Below are positions 52,549 through 63,847 of a stretch of 64,000 nucleotides of DNA, piece by piece. Under the pieces are notes generated by a model. The model was not told the origin of the DNA and ran no database searches. It worked only from the letters and a program-made list of their open reading frames with translations. The stretch is from positions 183,714 to 247,713 of the forward strand of contig NZ_JAERTZ010000002.1 of NCBI RefSeq assembly GCF_016746085.1. The letters are read 5' to 3'. The position numbers were made by a program, and so were the translations under genes. Source of the DNA: Zobellella iuensis. GTDB lineage: Bacteria; Pseudomonadota; Gammaproteobacteria; Enterobacterales; Aeromonadaceae. Each line of letters starts with the position of its first letter. The stretch's first letter is position 1.

Positions 52549-53530
52549 CGCGGTTTTCTATCATTTCAATGGCTTGATTAACTGCGCACAGCATGCTGCC
52601 CGCATCGATTTTATCGGTTCCGGCCAATTCCAGGGCGGTGCCGTGATCCACCGAAGTGCGGATAAAGGGCAGGCCCAGGGTGATGTTCACGGCTTTGCTG
52701 AAACCGATGTATTTGAGTACCGGCAGCCCCTGGTCGTGGTACATGGCCAGGAAGGCATCGGCGTCCTGCATATATTTGGGTTGGAATACGGTGTCCGAAG
52801 ACAGCGGGCCCACCAGATCCATGCCTTCGGCCCTGAGCCGGTCGAGGGTGGGGATAATGATATCCAGCTCCTCGCGACCCAGGTGGCCGTCTTCCCCGGC
52901 GTGGGGGTTGAGCCCGCACACATAGATGCGAGGCTGAGGGATACCGAACTTGGCTTTAAGCTCCGCGTGCAGGATGCGGGTGATCTTGCTGAGCCGATCG
53001 GGGGTGATGGCGCGGGCCACGTAGGCCAGGGGAATATGGGTGGTGACCTGGGCCACCCGCAGGCCGGGGGTGGCCAGCAGCATCACCACATCCGGCACAT
53101 TGGCCTGCTGGGCGAAAAACTCGGTGTGACCGCTGAAGGAGACTCCGGCCTTGTTGATGATGCCCTTGTTGACCGGCCCGGTGACCACGGCGGCAAATTC
53201 ACCGTTCATATTGCCGTCGGAGGCCCGCTTCAGGGTTTCCAGTACATAGAGGCCGTTGGCTTCATCCAGCTTGCCGGGCAGCGCGGGTTTGGCGAGCCGA
53301 ACCGGCTCTATGGTCAGGGTGCCGGCCCGCTGCGGCTGGGGGGGCTGCTCGGGGTGGTAGGGCAGAAGGGTCAGTTTCTTGCCCAGGGCTTCGGCCCGGC
53401 GCTGGATCAGGTCGGGATCGGCGATGACCACCAACTCGACCGGCCAGTCGTGTTCGGCCAGCGCCTGCATCAGTTCGGGGCCGATGCCGGCCGGTTCGCC
53501 GGGGGTTATGGCTATGCGTTTACAAGTCAC
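52541..53530 (-). CDS. pdxA: 4-hydroxythreonine-4-phosphate dehydrogenase PdxA
   Basis: NAD-dependent, metal-dependent step of the DXP-dependent pyridoxal phosphate pathway. 329 aa; [16 protein letters not shown] start, [25 protein letters not shown] and [15 protein letters not shown]. It overlaps surA by 4 bp and rsmA by 8 bp. Confidence 0.97.
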   Translation of the reverse strand: MTCKRIAITPGEPAGIGPELMQALAEHDWPVELVVIADPDLIQRRAEALGKKLTLLPYHPEQPPQPQRAGTLTIEPVRLAKPALPGKLDEANGLYVLETLKRASDGNMNGEFAAVVTGPVNKGIINKAGVSFSGHTEFFAQQANVPDVVMLLATPGLRVAQVTTHIPLAYVARAITPDRLSKITRILHAELKAKFGIPQPRIYVCGLNPHAGEDGHLGREELDIIIPTLDRLRAEGMDLVGPLSSDTVFQPKYMQDADAFLAMYHDQGLPVLKYIGFSKAVNITLGLPFIRTSVDHGTALELAGTDKIDAGSMLCAVNQAIEMIENRDE

Positions 53531-54843
53531 AGTGCACCGTTGGATAAATTGGTGTCGACGATACGGATATAGGCTTCATCCCTCAGCTCATCCAGCCAGG
53601 TCTGCACTTCTTCGGTAAAGCGACGATTAAAAATAAGTTGATAGGCTCTTTGCTCCGTGGCTTGTTCGGTGGCATCCATTACCCGCCGGTCTTCCAGCAG
53701 CACCAGATGCCAGCCATGTTCGGAGCGGAACGGCTCACTCAGTTGCCCGACGTTGAGTTGATTGACGGTATCACGGAAGCTGCTGACGTACATCTCCGGC
53801 GCGGCCCAGCCCAGATCGCCGCCGTTGATGGCCGAACCCGGATCTTCGGAGAACTGCTCTGCCAGTTCGGCCATGCGGACTTCACCGGCCTGGATGGAGC
53901 GGGCAAAGCCAGCCAGCATGGATTGCGCCTTTTCTTCGCTCATGATGATGGACGGCTTGATCAATATATGACGCGCCTTGACTTCCACCGCCTGTATGGT
54001 CTGGGTGGTACCGCCTTCCATATCGAAGATGGTCAGAATATGCAGCCCGGCGCCGGAGCGGATGGGGCCGATGATATCACCCTTGCCATGATTCTTCACG
54101 GCTTCGCTGAACAGGGAAGGCATTTCGTTTATGCCCATCATGCCCCAATCCCCGCCTTCCAGCGCCTTGGGCCCGGCGCTGTGGGCGATGGCCAGCTGGC
54201 GGAAGTCCGCGCCCTGTTTCAGCTGGGCAATCAATTGTTCGGCCAGGCCGCTTGCCTGGCGCAATTGCTCGCTGCTCGGGTTGCCAGGCAGCGGCAGCAG
54301 GATATTACCGACCCGGTAGCGGCTGTTGCTCTGGCCCTGCTCCTTGATCATCTGCACCACCTGCTTCACTTCCTGATCGGAGATGTTGATGCGGCGGCGT
54401 ACCTGGTTGCGGGCCAGCTCACTCAGCAGGATTTCGTTGCGCACCTGCTCGCGGAACTGGCGGTAGGTCAGGCCTTCGGCGGCTACCCCGGCACGCAGCT
54501 GCTCGGGGGTTTTGCCTTCGCTGCGGGCGATGTTATTGATGGCCTGCTCCAGCTGGGTATCGGTGATGCGCAGCCCCAGCCGATCGGCCAGTTGCAGCTG
54601 CAGGCTTTCCAGGATCAGGCGTTCCAGGGCCTGTTTGCGCAGCTGTTGCTCTTCCGGCAGTGACTGGCCGGCCGCGCGGGCACTGTGCCTGACCTGGTTG
54701 ACCAGGCCTGAAAGCTGGCTTTCCAGCACCACGTCCTGATTGACGACAGCGACCACCTTATCCAGCAGCTCAACCGCCTGGCTGGTGGCCGATACCAAAC
54801 CCAGACCGGCAGCGATAAGCAGTTGTTTACATCTTTTATTCAT
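53527..54843 (-). CDS. surA: Periplasmic chaperone/prolyl isomerase SurA
   Basis: 438 aa chaperone delivering outer-membrane proteins to BAM. Signal peptide to about 23 (TSQA), N-terminal chaperone region about 24-170, two parvulin domains (about 175-275 and 285-385) with the second ending [12 protein letters not shown] and [13 protein letters not shown], and a C-terminal helix. It lies 24 bp after lptD, which encodes one of its clients. Confidence 0.97.
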   Translation of the reverse strand: MNKRCKQLLIAAGLGLVSATSQAVELLDKVVAVVNQDVVLESQLSGLVNQVRHSARAAGQSLPEEQQLRKQALERLILESLQLQLADRLGLRITDTQLEQAINNIARSEGKTPEQLRAGVAAEGLTYRQFREQVRNEILLSELARNQVRRRINISDQEVKQVVQMIKEQGQSNSRYRVGNILLPLPGNPSSEQLRQASGLAEQLIAQLKQGADFRQLAIAHSAGPKALEGGDWGMMGINEMPSLFSEAVKNHGKGDIIGPIRSGAGLHILTIFDMEGGTTQTIQAVEVKARHILIKPSIIMSEEKAQSMLAGFARSIQAGEVRMAELAEQFSEDPGSAINGGDLGWAAPEMYVSSFRDTVNQLNVGQLSEPFRSEHGWHLVLLEDRRVMDATEQATEQRAYQLIFNRRFTEEVQTWLDELRDEAYIRIVDTNLSNGAL

Positions 54844-54867
54844 GACAGGTCCTGTGCACAGTAAAAA

Positions 54868-57207
54868 TCAGTTATTGAGATTGAAGGGCCTATAGTAAGG
54901 CAGCAGTTTGGTACCCGGGGTGAACTCCCCGCTGCCGGTACTGAGCGAGCTCAACCCTTTCAGTTCGAAGCGTAACCCTATAGTGGTTTCCTGCAGGGTG
55001 CTGGTGGGGTTGATCAGCTTGTCCTCTTTCTGCCATTGCTCCCACACCAGGCTGACGGCCCAGCAGCAGGAGTCGTAGCGCAGTCCTATCAGACTGTCGA
55101 TATTGCGATTCAGTTCAATATCCCGGTAATAACCACCGATCAGCCGCCATTGGGGATCCAGCGGCCAGGAGAAGGTGCCGCCCAGCTGATTGAGATCGTC
55201 GGCGAGCCTGGCGTCCGGGAAGTAGTTCTGGTTCAGGTGGCGAAAGCCCAACTGGGCCAGCCGGCCCTGATGGTTATACTCCAGGGTGATGTTGCCGGCG
55301 GCCAGCCGGTTGTTGCGGGTATCCTGCTGGGCTTCGGTATGGATGAACCAGTTGCCGTCCAGGTTCAGATCCCCCTCGAAGGTGAGGAAGGAGCGATTGA
55401 TATCACTGGCGGTATCCGTCGGGAACAGCCGCACCCGGGGAGACACGAAGTTGTAGGATTGGGCCAGGGCCAGCCGCAGCCGCTCTATGCCCTCGACGTC
55501 GTAGATGCGGCTGGTAAAGCCTCCGGTCAGCTGGTTGGCATCACTGATCCTGTCCAGGCCGGCGAAACGACGGTCGCTGAACAGGCTGTAGTAGTCCTGG
55601 CGCATATCGGTGCTGTCGTAGAGGCCGATATGATCCTGATCCTTGAAGGGGACATACAGATACTGGAACTGGGGCTCCAGGGTCTGGGTAAAGGCTTGCC
55701 CGAACCAGGAGGTATCCCGATCGAACACCAGGGTGCCGTTCAGCCGTAGCCGGGGTAGCAGCCGATCCGCGCTGGAATCCAGTTGATCCGGGTTAAAACC
55801 GAGCCGGCCGTCCAGTTGTGCGGGTACATCCTGCTCATAATGGGTGTAATAGGCGCCCGCATCGGCGGTCAGTCGTCCGGCGGGGGTATCGATCAGGGTA
55901 TAAATGAGCTTGGGTTCGGCGTGGACACGGGTGGCTTCATATACATTCTGCCCGTCGTTGGCAAAGCGGGTCAGTTCACCGTCCATGCTCAAATCGACGA
56001 CGCCCAGGTGCCGGTAGCTGGTCAGCGCCAGGCTGGGCGCCAGCTGGAAGGGGGTCAGCCGTTCGGGCTTGAGGATCTGGTAGTCGCGCATTTCGGCGGT
56101 CAGTTGCCAGCTGCGATCATAATAGCCGCCCTGGAAGGACTGCATCAGCTGGTCTTCGACCAGAATGCCTACCGGCGGCGAAAAATCGTCCACATAGGCG
56201 TAGTCCCAGCCGGCCACCTTGGTGTAGTCCACCCGGCCGCGCCAGTGGCCTTCGGCATCGAAGCGGGCATGGTGGCGCCAGTTGAACAGCCAGCGGGCCC
56301 TGTCACTCCATTCCGTATCGCCGAGCTTGTCGTCGCCGTCGAGGTATTCCCCGTACAGGGTACCGCTCTGGCCCTCGAGCGGCAGGTAGCGGAACTCGAG
56401 CTGAGCCATGGTGCCGCGCCTTTCCATGTAGCGTGGAGTGATGGTGGCATCATAGTTGGGGGCGATATTCCAGTAATAGGGCAGCCGGATATCGGTGCCG
56501 TGCTCGCTGCTGAGATCGAAGGATGGATAGAGCAGGCCGCTCTGGCGCTCGTCTTTGACCGGGAACTTGATGTAGGGGAAGTAAAAGACCGGGACCTTGC
56601 CCAGCCAGAGCACGGCGTTCCAGGCTTCACCGAAGACTTTATCCTGCTCTACCCGCACCGAGCTGGCTCTGAGCTGCCAGACTTCCTCGTTGGGCGGACA
56701 GGTGGTGTAGCTGGCTTCGCTCAGGTCGACCCTGTTGGCCTCGTCGGTCATCCGTACCAGGCGGGCCTGGCCGCGGCCAGGATCTCCGTGCAATTGGTAG
56801 CGGGCCTGGTCCAGCTCGGTGTCCTTGGTGTTGAGGTTACCGGTCAGGGTGCGATCGCTTTCCACCGAAATGGTGCCGTCGGTAAAGCGGATATTGCCTT
56901 CTGCCCTGATGTCCCGGCTTTGTTGCTCCAGCTCGACATAGTCGGCGTTGAACTGGCGTTGTGCCTGTACCACCTGCACATCGCCCCGATACAGGATTTT
57001 GCCGTCCCGGGTGGCATTGAGGACATCGGCGGTGACGGTGATGGGAGCGCTGGTGTCATCGGTCCCCGCATCGAGGCGCAGCGGCACATGGCTGAAGCAA
57101 CGGCTGAAAGAAAAGGGGGTATCCTGGTCGGTGGTGATGGTGTCGGTCTGGGCCTGAGCCAAGCCGGAGATAAACAGCAGGGGAAAGCCGATAATCCGTA
57201 TTCTCAT
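54868..57207 (-). CDS. lptD: LPS-assembly outer-membrane protein LptD
   Basis: 779 aa. Signal peptide about 1-19, periplasmic N-terminal jellyroll (about 40-200) followed by a 26-strand beta barrel. It inserts LPS into the outer leaflet with LptE. The four cysteines that form its alternate disulfides are present: Cys37, Cys170 and the adjacent pair Cys714-Cys715. It is first gene of the lptD-surA-pdxA-rsmA-apaG-apaH run and divergent from djlA. Confidence 0.97.
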   Translation of the reverse strand: MRIRIIGFPLLFISGLAQAQTDTITTDQDTPFSFSRCFSHVPLRLDAGTDDTSAPITVTADVLNATRDGKILYRGDVQVVQAQRQFNADYVELEQQSRDIRAEGNIRFTDGTISVESDRTLTGNLNTKDTELDQARYQLHGDPGRGQARLVRMTDEANRVDLSEASYTTCPPNEEVWQLRASSVRVEQDKVFGEAWNAVLWLGKVPVFYFPYIKFPVKDERQSGLLYPSFDLSSEHGTDIRLPYYWNIAPNYDATITPRYMERRGTMAQLEFRYLPLEGQSGTLYGEYLDGDDKLGDTEWSDRARWLFNWRHHARFDAEGHWRGRVDYTKVAGWDYAYVDDFSPPVGILVEDQLMQSFQGGYYDRSWQLTAEMRDYQILKPERLTPFQLAPSLALTSYRHLGVVDLSMDGELTRFANDGQNVYEATRVHAEPKLIYTLIDTPAGRLTADAGAYYTHYEQDVPAQLDGRLGFNPDQLDSSADRLLPRLRLNGTLVFDRDTSWFGQAFTQTLEPQFQYLYVPFKDQDHIGLYDSTDMRQDYYSLFSDRRFAGLDRISDANQLTGGFTSRIYDVEGIERLRLALAQSYNFVSPRVRLFPTDTASDINRSFLTFEGDLNLDGNWFIHTEAQQDTRNNRLAAGNITLEYNHQGRLAQLGFRHLNQNYFPDARLADDLNQLGGTFSWPLDPQWRLIGGYYRDIELNRNIDSLIGLRYDSCCWAVSLVWEQWQKEDKLINPTSTLQETTIGLRFELKGLSSLSTGSGEFTPGTKLLPYYRPFNLNN

Positions 57208-57475
57208 GGGTAGACGCTCGCGTTCCTGGTCTTGGCGACACCGGCCCGATCCCGGGTATCAGGCTGGTTGAGCTTTTGGTGTCATTACTTTATGGTAGCG
57301 GACTATGATAATGCATTCTTGCTGTCAGCACTACGGCCCTGCCTGTTACCTCATCTGTCCAGACACCGGAACCTGCTCCATGATATTAGCTGCCCGCCCT
57401 TGGTCTTCACTTGTGCCGCGCCCCGGCGTTACCTGGTTATATAGCGCCCGTTCGGGACTGATCGAGGTGCGATAG

Positions 57476-58282
57476 ATGCTGGCACATATCAAAGGCAAAC
57501 TGATCGGTTTTTTATTCGGCCTGCTGATTGGAAATATTCCCGGCGCCTTGCTCGGGCTATGGCTGGGGCACCTGGTCGATAAAAAGCTGGCGAATGCCTG
57601 GCAGTTCAATAAGGGCGCGCAAGCGGAATTTCTTTATACCACTTTTGCCACCATGGGCCATGTTGCCAAGTCCAGTGGCCAGGTCTCGGCCGAAGAAATC
57701 CGCCTGGCCGAGCAGTTGATGACCCAGATGCGGCTGCATGGTGAACAGAGGGCGCAAGCCCAGCAGGCTTTCCGGGAAGGGAAGGACAGCGACTTTCCGC
57801 TGGCCGAGACCCTGCGCCGGTTTCGGGCCCGGGTAAAGGACAGCCGCAACCTGCTGCGTTTTTTTATGGAAGTGCAGCTGCAACTGGCTTTCGCCGATGG
57901 CGAACTACATCCGGCCGAACGTCGGTTGCTGCACCGCATCGCCGCCGAGCTGGGTTTTTCCGAGCGTGAACTGGAACAATTACTGGCGTTTGCCGAAGCC
58001 CAGTTGCATATGTTTCGCCAGGGGCGGGGAAACGCGGGAGCGGGCGGCTACCGCCAGCCGCCCCAGGATCGGTTGCGTGATGCCTACCGCATCCTGGAGG
58101 TGGAGGTCGGGGCCGATGACAGCACCGTCAAGCGGGCCTACCGCCGGCAGATGTCCAAGCACCACCCCGACAAGTTGATGGCCCAGGGCCTGCCCAAGGA
58201 AATGATGGATATGGCCAAGGAAAAAGCCCAGGACATACAGCAGGCTTGGGAAACCATCAAGGCGGCGCGCAATATCCGCTAA
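57476..58282 (+). CDS. djlA: Co-chaperone DjlA
   Basis: 268 aa membrane-anchored J-domain protein. One N-terminal membrane segment (about 8-32, glycine-zipper-like), a central TerB-like helical domain (about 50-185) and a C-terminal J-domain with HPD in SKHHPDKL. It stimulates DnaK. The ATG follows GAGGTG. The 268-bp gap to lptD must hold both divergent promoters; no other gene is seen in it. Confidence 0.95.
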   Translation: MLAHIKGKLIGFLFGLLIGNIPGALLGLWLGHLVDKKLANAWQFNKGAQAEFLYTTFATMGHVAKSSGQVSAEEIRLAEQLMTQMRLHGEQRAQAQQAFREGKDSDFPLAETLRRFRARVKDSRNLLRFFMEVQLQLAFADGELHPAERRLLHRIAAELGFSERELEQLLAFAEAQLHMFRQGRGNAGAGGYRQPPQDRLRDAYRILEVEVGADDSTVKRAYRRQMSKHHPDKLMAQGLPKEMMDMAKEKAQDIQQAWETIKAARNIR

Positions 58283-58323
58283 CGAACCGGGACCGGGGAA
58301 AAGGTCCCCAGTCCCCGCAGTTG

Positions 58324-59274
58324 TTACACCAGCCTGTTCTGCGGTCGCCCGGCGACGAAGGCCTCGATATTGTCGATCAGCTGATCCGCCAGCCGTTGCA
58401 TGGCCGAGCGGCTGGCCCAGGCGACATGGGGGGTAAGGATAAAGTTGGGATAGTGCAGGGCCTGCATCAGCGGGTTATCCATCGATGGTGGCTCCTCAGT
58501 CACCACATCGAAGCCGGCACCGCCAATCCGGTTTTGCTCCAGTGCCGCCAGCAGCGCGGCTTCGTCCACCAGGCCGCCCCGACCGACGTTGATCAACAGG
58601 GCATCCGGTTTCATCAGGGCGAACTCCCGCGGCCCTATTAAATGGCGGGTTGCGTGGGTGAGCGGGCAGTGCAGGCTCACCACATCGGCGCGCGCCAGGA
58701 CTTCGTCGAAGGGGAAACGCCCCGGGCCGGCGGGCTCTCCCTTGCGGGCCGAGATCATCACCTTCATCCCCAGGGCCAGGGCCAGCTTTTCCAGGTCCTG
58801 GGCAATGGTGCCGTAGCCGACCAGTCCCAGGGTCTGCCCGGCCAGATCGCGTACCGGATAGTCGAAATAACAGAACTGGCCGGCTTGCTGCCAGCGCCCG
58901 GCCGCTATCGAGGCGTGATAGGCATTAAGGCTGCGGTTCAGTGCCATGATCAGGGCCAGTGCATGCTCCGGCACCGAGTTCTTTGAGTAATCACGAATAT
59001 TGCAAACGGTGATACCGGCGTGGCGACAGGCATTCAGATCGACATTGTCACTGCCGGTGGCGGCAATGGCGACCAGCTTCAGTCCGGGCAGCCGGGCCAG
59101 GGTGTCGGCATCGAGCCTGACCTTGTTGACGATGGCGATGTCCGCGTCCTGCAGCCGCGTCACTACCTGCCCGGGGGCGGTTTCCTGATGGCTTTGCCAG
59201 CGGTGCTCAAAACTCGGTGCGCGCAGTTCAATTTCCGGCGCCAGGGTCTGTCGGTCGAGAAATACCAGCTTCAT
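58324..59274 (-). CDS. D-2-hydroxyacid dehydrogenase (glycerate/hydroxypyruvate type)
   Basis: 316 aa NAD(P)-dependent enzyme. Nucleotide-binding GLVGYGTIAQDL, then the catalytic Arg in NVGRGGLVDE, Glu in TEEPP and His in TPHVAWAS. It resembles HprA-like glycerate dehydrogenases; exact substrate unknown. AAGGAAAG precedes the ATG at 59274, which lies inside the last 47 bp of the DUF3530 gene, so translation of the two is probably coupled. Confidence 0.9.
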   Translation of the reverse strand: MKLVFLDRQTLAPEIELRAPSFEHRWQSHQETAPGQVVTRLQDADIAIVNKVRLDADTLARLPGLKLVAIAATGSDNVDLNACRHAGITVCNIRDYSKNSVPEHALALIMALNRSLNAYHASIAAGRWQQAGQFCYFDYPVRDLAGQTLGLVGYGTIAQDLEKLALALGMKVMISARKGEPAGPGRFPFDEVLARADVVSLHCPLTHATRHLIGPREFALMKPDALLINVGRGGLVDEAALLAALEQNRIGGAGFDVVTEEPPSMDNPLMQALHYPNFILTPHVAWASRSAMQRLADQLIDNIEAFVAGRPQNRLV

Positions 59275-60019
59275 GGATCTTTCCTTTCAAGTAGTCGGGG
59301 AGACCGGGCGGCGGTGGCAGCCAGCCCTGGCGCATCAGCCAGCCCGCGATCTGTTTTTCCAGCAAGGTGTGGGCGGTGAGCCGTTGCTCCTCGTAGTCGG
59401 TTTTTGCCTGGCGGGCCACCTGCTGTCGGCGCCGCTGTCGGTTGAGGGTCGTTTGGGCTTCCTCCGGCTGGCTGTAAATATCCAGCACCGGATAGCGGCT
59501 GCGGGCCAGGCTGATGGCCAGCATCTGCTGCTGTCCCGGTGTTTGTGGGTGGGCGTCAAGCAGCACCAAGGCGTCCGGCGGCATCAGTTGTTCGGCATCG
59601 ATTAACTGTTGGTACCAGAGAGCGGCGCTGCCTTGGGCCACGACCAGCAAGAGGGGGTCCGATTCCGTCTCGGCCAGCGCCCCGGCGAGGCGGACGCTGG
59701 CCTGCTCGAGCCATTCCTGTTGTTGCGGCGGGGGTTGCTCGGAGGAGGGGTCGAAGCTCAGTTGGCTGGCGTCCGGCAGCAACAGCATAAAGTCCCAGCC
59801 CCGTTGCTGCCAGTATTCCGCCATGGCCAGCCATAAATGCGGTTGGCTCAGTTCGGGCCAGACCAGCAGGGTGCCTGCCGTGTCGGCTCCCTCGGCGTGA
59901 AAGTGCAACAGACGGTACTCCGGCCGGTACTGCTCGAAGGCGGACCAGTCGAACTTGGCGGCCATGGTGGGGCCCGCCAGGAAGGCCAGCCAGCCGATGA
60001 GCCACCCGAGCCTGTTCAC
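59228..60019 (-). CDS. DUF3530 family exported protein
   Basis: 263 aa from GTG 60019, whose GTGA overlaps the rluA stop. A signal peptide ends near GPTMAA. The body resembles alpha/beta-hydrolase-like DUF3530: LLVWPELSQPHLWLAMAEYWQQRGW and LLLVVAQGSAALW (a nucleophile-elbow-like run with Gln-Gly-Ser). The function is unknown. The C-terminal part is basic and helical. Confidence 0.8.
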   Translation of the reverse strand: MNRLGWLIGWLAFLAGPTMAAKFDWSAFEQYRPEYRLLHFHAEGADTAGTLLVWPELSQPHLWLAMAEYWQQRGWDFMLLLPDASQLSFDPSSEQPPPQQQEWLEQASVRLAGALAETESDPLLLVVAQGSAALWYQQLIDAEQLMPPDALVLLDAHPQTPGQQQMLAISLARSRYPVLDIYSQPEEAQTTLNRQRRRQQVARQAKTDYEEQRLTAHTLLEKQIAGWLMRQGWLPPPPGLPDYLKGKIHEAGISRPTDPGAGN

Positions 60020-60687
60020 GGCAGCGCCATCTCGAAGGGGGCGGGAGCGCTGAACGCCAGCCACTGCTTGGTTCTGGGGTGACGAAACTCCAGCGAGGCT
60101 GCGTGCAGCTGCAGCTGCGGGGCCAGGGCCAGGGCTTCGCCTTCGGCATAGAGGTTATCCCCCAGTATGGGGTGGCCCAGGCTCAGCATATGTACCCGCA
60201 GTTGATGCGAGCGCCCGGTGATCGGGGTCAGCTCCATCAGGCTGCGTTTTTCCTGACGTACCAGGCAGCGCCAGTGGGTCAGGGCGTGCTTGCCGTGCAC
60301 CAGGTCGACCATATGCCGGGGACGGTTGGGCCAGTCACAACAGAGCGGCAGCTCAACGCTGCCGCTGTCCTGCTCCGGACGGCCATACACCCATGCATAA
60401 TAGCGTTTGGCGGTTTCCCGCTCGCGGAACTGCCGGTTGAGCTCCCGGTGGGCCTTGGGGTGCAAGGCCATGACAATCACGCCCGAGGTGGCCATATCCA
60501 GCCGGTGCACCACTTGCACCGAGGGATAGACCCGGGCTACCCGGTAGGACAGGCTGTCCCGGTGGATCAGTTCACGTCCGGGCACGGTCAGCAGCCCGCT
60601 CGGCTTGTTCAGCACGATCAGGCTGTTGTCCTGGTACAGCACTTCGAACTGGGGATCCGTGGGGGGATCGTAACGTAGCAGAACCAT
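60016..60687 (-). CDS. rluA: Dual-specificity pseudouridine synthase RluA
   Basis: Makes pseudouridine at U746 of 23S rRNA and U32 of several tRNAs. 223 aa with catalytic Asp64 in HRLDMATSG, and the ITGRSHQLRVHM and LEFRHPRT motifs. No S4 domain, as in RluA. It is 14 bp after rapA, as in Escherichia. Confidence 0.96.
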   Translation of the reverse strand: MVLLRYDPPTDPQFEVLYQDNSLIVLNKPSGLLTVPGRELIHRDSLSYRVARVYPSVQVVHRLDMATSGVIVMALHPKAHRELNRQFRERETAKRYYAWVYGRPEQDSGSVELPLCCDWPNRPRHMVDLVHGKHALTHWRCLVRQEKRSLMELTPITGRSHQLRVHMLSLGHPILGDNLYAEGEALALAPQLQLHAASLEFRHPRTKQWLAFSAPAPFEMALP

Positions 60688-60701
60688 GATGGCCTCGTCC
60701 T

Positions 60702-63575
60702 TTACTGGTGGCTGACCACGATAAACCGAATCGCGTCCAGTTTTAAGCGGGTGTGGCTGAGCAGGCTGTCGAGCTCGTCTTTCAGCTCTTGCAAGTGAAG
60801 GATTTCGCTCTCCCGCACATTGGGGTTGACCTTGGCCAATTGTTGCAAGCGCCGTAATTCTTGTCCTATAGAGTCCTGCATCCGCTCCCTGGCCTGTTCT
60901 ACCAGCTCATGCATCTGCACTTCGGCCAGAGGCTGGGCGCTTTGCAGCAGCTGGTGGATCACCGTCTGGGAGGCATTGACCAGTTTGCTGGCCAGGTGGC
61001 GGTTCACGGCACTGAGCTGGCGATCGAAGGACTCGAAGTTGACCTTTTCGGCCAGGTTGTTGCCATTCTTGTCAAGCAGCAGGCGAATGGGAGCCGGCGG
61101 CAGAAAGCGATACAGCTGGGCATGATGGGCCGATTCGGCCACGAAGATCAACTCCACAAACTGGGTGCCGACCGGTAGCGCCTTGTTCTTCAGAATGGCC
61201 ACCGAGGTGGTGCCGATTTCCGAGCCCAGCACCAGGTCGATGCCCCCGCGGATCATGGGGTGATCCCAGCTCAGGAACTGCAGATCGTCCCGGCTCAGGG
61301 CCGTTTCCCGGTCGAAGGTGATGCTGGCGCCGTCTTCCGGCAGGCCGGGGAAATGCGGAACCAGCATCTGCTCGGTGGGACGCAGCACTATGGCGTTTTC
61401 GCCCCGATCATCCTGATGCACACCCACTTCGTCGAACAGCTTGATGGCAAAGATGGCCAGGGTCGGGTCGTCGTCGGTCTCGGCCAGCTGGGTGGCCAGG
61501 TTCTGATTATGGATGACGCCGCTGGAGTTGAGTTCCAGCAGGCGATCCCGTCCCTGCTCCATCCGGCTGTTGAGTTCCTGCGTGAGTGTACGGGTGTCTG
61601 CGATCAACTGTTCCAGGGCATCCGTATCCTGGCCGTGGTTGGCCAACAACTCGAGCAGACGCTCGGCGAGCTGCTGGTATACCGGCTGGCCGACGGCATT
61701 GGGCTTGCTGAAGGCATCCATGCCCTGGTGATACCAGAGGGTCAGGGCCTGCTGTGCGGTGCCCTCCAGATAAGGCAGATGAATGTCGATATCATGGCGC
61801 TGGCCGATACGGTCGAGGCGGCCGATACGCTGTTCGAGCAGGTCCGGGTTGAGCGGCAGATCGAACAGTACCAACTGGTGGGCAAACTGGAAGTTTCGCC
61901 CTTCGGAGCCGATTTCCGAGCAGATCATCACTTGGGCGCCCCCTTCCTGCTGGGCAAAGTAGGCGGCTGCCTTATCCCTCTCCAGCAAGGACATGCCTTC
62001 GTGGAACACGGTGCCGCGAATACCTTCACGGGTACGCAATGCTTCTTCCAGCGCCAGGGCGACGCCGGCCTTGGCGGTGATGATGAGTATCTTGTCGTTG
62101 CGTTTGGCCTTGGCGAATTCCAGCAGCCATTCCACCCGGCTGTCGAACTGGGTCCAGGCGCTATCGCCCCCTTCAAACTGGCGATAGATTTCTTCCGGAT
62201 ACAGGGCCTGCAGCGCTTGTGCGGCCGTATCCTGCTTGCTGCCCATCATGCCGGCAACGCGAATGGCGGTTTTATACTGAGTCGGCAGCGGCAGCGGATG
62301 CAGGTGCAACAGGCGGGACGGAAAGCCCCGGATGGCATGGCGGGTGTTGCGGAACAACAGCCGGCCGGTGCCGTGGCGATCGAGCAGTTGGAGCAGCAGG
62401 CCGTGTCGGGCTTGCGGGTCGCTCAGCACACGGCCGTCCTGCTGCTCCATAAAGGGAGCCAGTCGGGCAATGGCTGCCTCATCCAAGGGGGCGTCGCTCA
62501 GCAGGGCTTCCGCTGCCTGGGCCAGGGGCTGATAGGCTGCTTCTTCGGCCAGGAAGGCGTCATAGTCGTAGAAACGCTCGGGATCGAGTAGGCGCAGGCG
62601 GGCAAAATGGCTCTCGTGGCCTTGCTGATCCGGGGTCGCGGTGAGCAGCAACACGCCAGGTACCTGCTCGGCCAGCGCCTCCACTACTTCATAGGCCCGG
62701 CTGGGTTGTTCGGCATCCCACACCAGATGGTGGGCTTCATCGACTACCAGCAGATCCCAGCTGGTATCCATCAGTTGCTCGAAGCGTTTGCGCTTCTTGG
62801 TAATGAAATCGAGGCTGCACAGGATCAGCTGTTCGGTATCGAAGGGATTGGCGGCATCGGCGAAGGCCTCGACGCAGCGCTCCTCATCGAACAGGGCAAA
62901 ATGAAGGTTGAATCTACGCAACATCTCCACCAGCCATTGATGGATCAGCGCATCGGGTACCAGGATCAGGATGCGGGAGGCCCTGCCCGACAACCATTGC
63001 TGCTGAATGATCATGCCGGCTTCAATGGTTTTGCCCAGGCCGACTTCGTCGGCCAGCAGTACCCTGGGGGCATAACGGCTGCCGACTTCCTTGGCAATAT
63101 GCAACTGGTGGGGGATCAGGCTGACCCGGCCGCTGGCCAGACCGCGCAGGGGAGAGCGGCGCTGGTTGAACTGATGCATCAGCGCCTGGTAACGCAGATT
63201 GAAACGGCCAATTTTGTCGATCTGACCGGCAAAGAGCCGCTCCTGGGGCTTGTTCAGCTTAATAAAGTGATTGAGGAAAGTTTCCTTCAGGCTGGTTGCC
63301 TCTCCCGTATCCACGCGGGCGCCATGGTAGGTCAGCAGGCCATCCTGCTCGGTCACGTCCGCGACTTCCAGTTCCCAGTCCTCATGACTGCTGATGGTGT
63401 CACCGGGATTGAACATCACCCGGGTGACGGGCGCGTCGTCCTTGGCATACATGCGGTTTTCGCCGCAGGCAGGAAATAGCATGGTGACCATACGCACATC
63501 GATAGCGACTATGGTTCCCAGTCCCAGATCGGTTTCGGTATCGCTAATCCAACGCTGGCCGAGGGAAAAAGGCAT
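60702..63575 (-). CDS. rapA: RNA polymerase-recycling Swi2/Snf2 ATPase RapA
   Basis: 957 aa (Escherichia 968). N-terminal Tudor-like domains (about 1-110), helicase core with [15 protein letters not shown] (motif I), DEAH at 279-282 and the C-terminal helicase motifs [22 protein letters not shown] and [11 protein letters not shown], and a long C-terminal region. It frees RNA polymerase from stalled post-termination complexes. First gene of the rapA-rluA-DUF3530-dehydrogenase run and divergent from the rRNA operon. Confidence 0.97.
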   Translation of the reverse strand: MPFSLGQRWISDTETDLGLGTIVAIDVRMVTMLFPACGENRMYAKDDAPVTRVMFNPGDTISSHEDWELEVADVTEQDGLLTYHGARVDTGEATSLKETFLNHFIKLNKPQERLFAGQIDKIGRFNLRYQALMHQFNQRRSPLRGLASGRVSLIPHQLHIAKEVGSRYAPRVLLADEVGLGKTIEAGMIIQQQWLSGRASRILILVPDALIHQWLVEMLRRFNLHFALFDEERCVEAFADAANPFDTEQLILCSLDFITKKRKRFEQLMDTSWDLLVVDEAHHLVWDAEQPSRAYEVVEALAEQVPGVLLLTATPDQQGHESHFARLRLLDPERFYDYDAFLAEEAAYQPLAQAAEALLSDAPLDEAAIARLAPFMEQQDGRVLSDPQARHGLLLQLLDRHGTGRLLFRNTRHAIRGFPSRLLHLHPLPLPTQYKTAIRVAGMMGSKQDTAAQALQALYPEEIYRQFEGGDSAWTQFDSRVEWLLEFAKAKRNDKILIITAKAGVALALEEALRTREGIRGTVFHEGMSLLERDKAAAYFAQQEGGAQVMICSEIGSEGRNFQFAHQLVLFDLPLNPDLLEQRIGRLDRIGQRHDIDIHLPYLEGTAQQALTLWYHQGMDAFSKPNAVGQPVYQQLAERLLELLANHGQDTDALEQLIADTRTLTQELNSRMEQGRDRLLELNSSGVIHNQNLATQLAETDDDPTLAIFAIKLFDEVGVHQDDRGENAIVLRPTEQMLVPHFPGLPEDGASITFDRETALSRDDLQFLSWDHPMIRGGIDLVLGSEIGTTSVAILKNKALPVGTQFVELIFVAESAHHAQLYRFLPPAPIRLLLDKNGNNLAEKVNFESFDRQLSAVNRHLASKLVNASQTVIHQLLQSAQPLAEVQMHELVEQARERMQDSIGQELRRLQQLAKVNPNVRESEILHLQELKDELDSLLSHTRLKLDAIRFIVVSHQ

Positions 63576-63754
63576 TCAAATCTCCAAGCTGAAGGGGGAG
63601 TAAAAAAGGGGCGCTATCTTACCCCAAGCAAGGTGAGGCTGCATCCGCCAAAAATGAGGATGGCGGCCAGGGTGGGCCCCAATAGGTAAAAGTAGAATAA
63701 ATTGCCACTTTTGGTTGAAAACTGTGCGAACGGTATTTTTTGTCAAAAAAGCCC

Positions 63755-63782
63755 TTGCGCAAAAAACGCGGCTGCCTATAAT
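63755..63782 (+). promoter_or_regulatory. rRNA operon promoter P1
   Basis: TTGCGC at 63755-63760 and TATAAT at 63777-63782 with a 16-bp spacer typical of rRNA promoters, and a GC-rich stretch (GCGCATCC) after the -10. An AT-rich upstream element precedes it (GGTATTTTTTGTC at about 63732-63744). Confidence 0.85.
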
Positions 63783-63847
63783 GCGCATCCACTGACACGG
63801 CGCAACCCGCCGGGTCGCAAGCGGCAAAGAAACTTCGGTTTTAACGC

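Noticed and set aside
55783..57213. A 476-codon forward frame opposite lptD
   Set aside because: Shadow of lptD, which has signal peptide, conserved cysteines and operon context.
58290..58316. GGGACC/GGTCCC hairpin after djlA as a terminator
   Set aside because: The stem is short and no T-run follows on either strand, so support is too weak.
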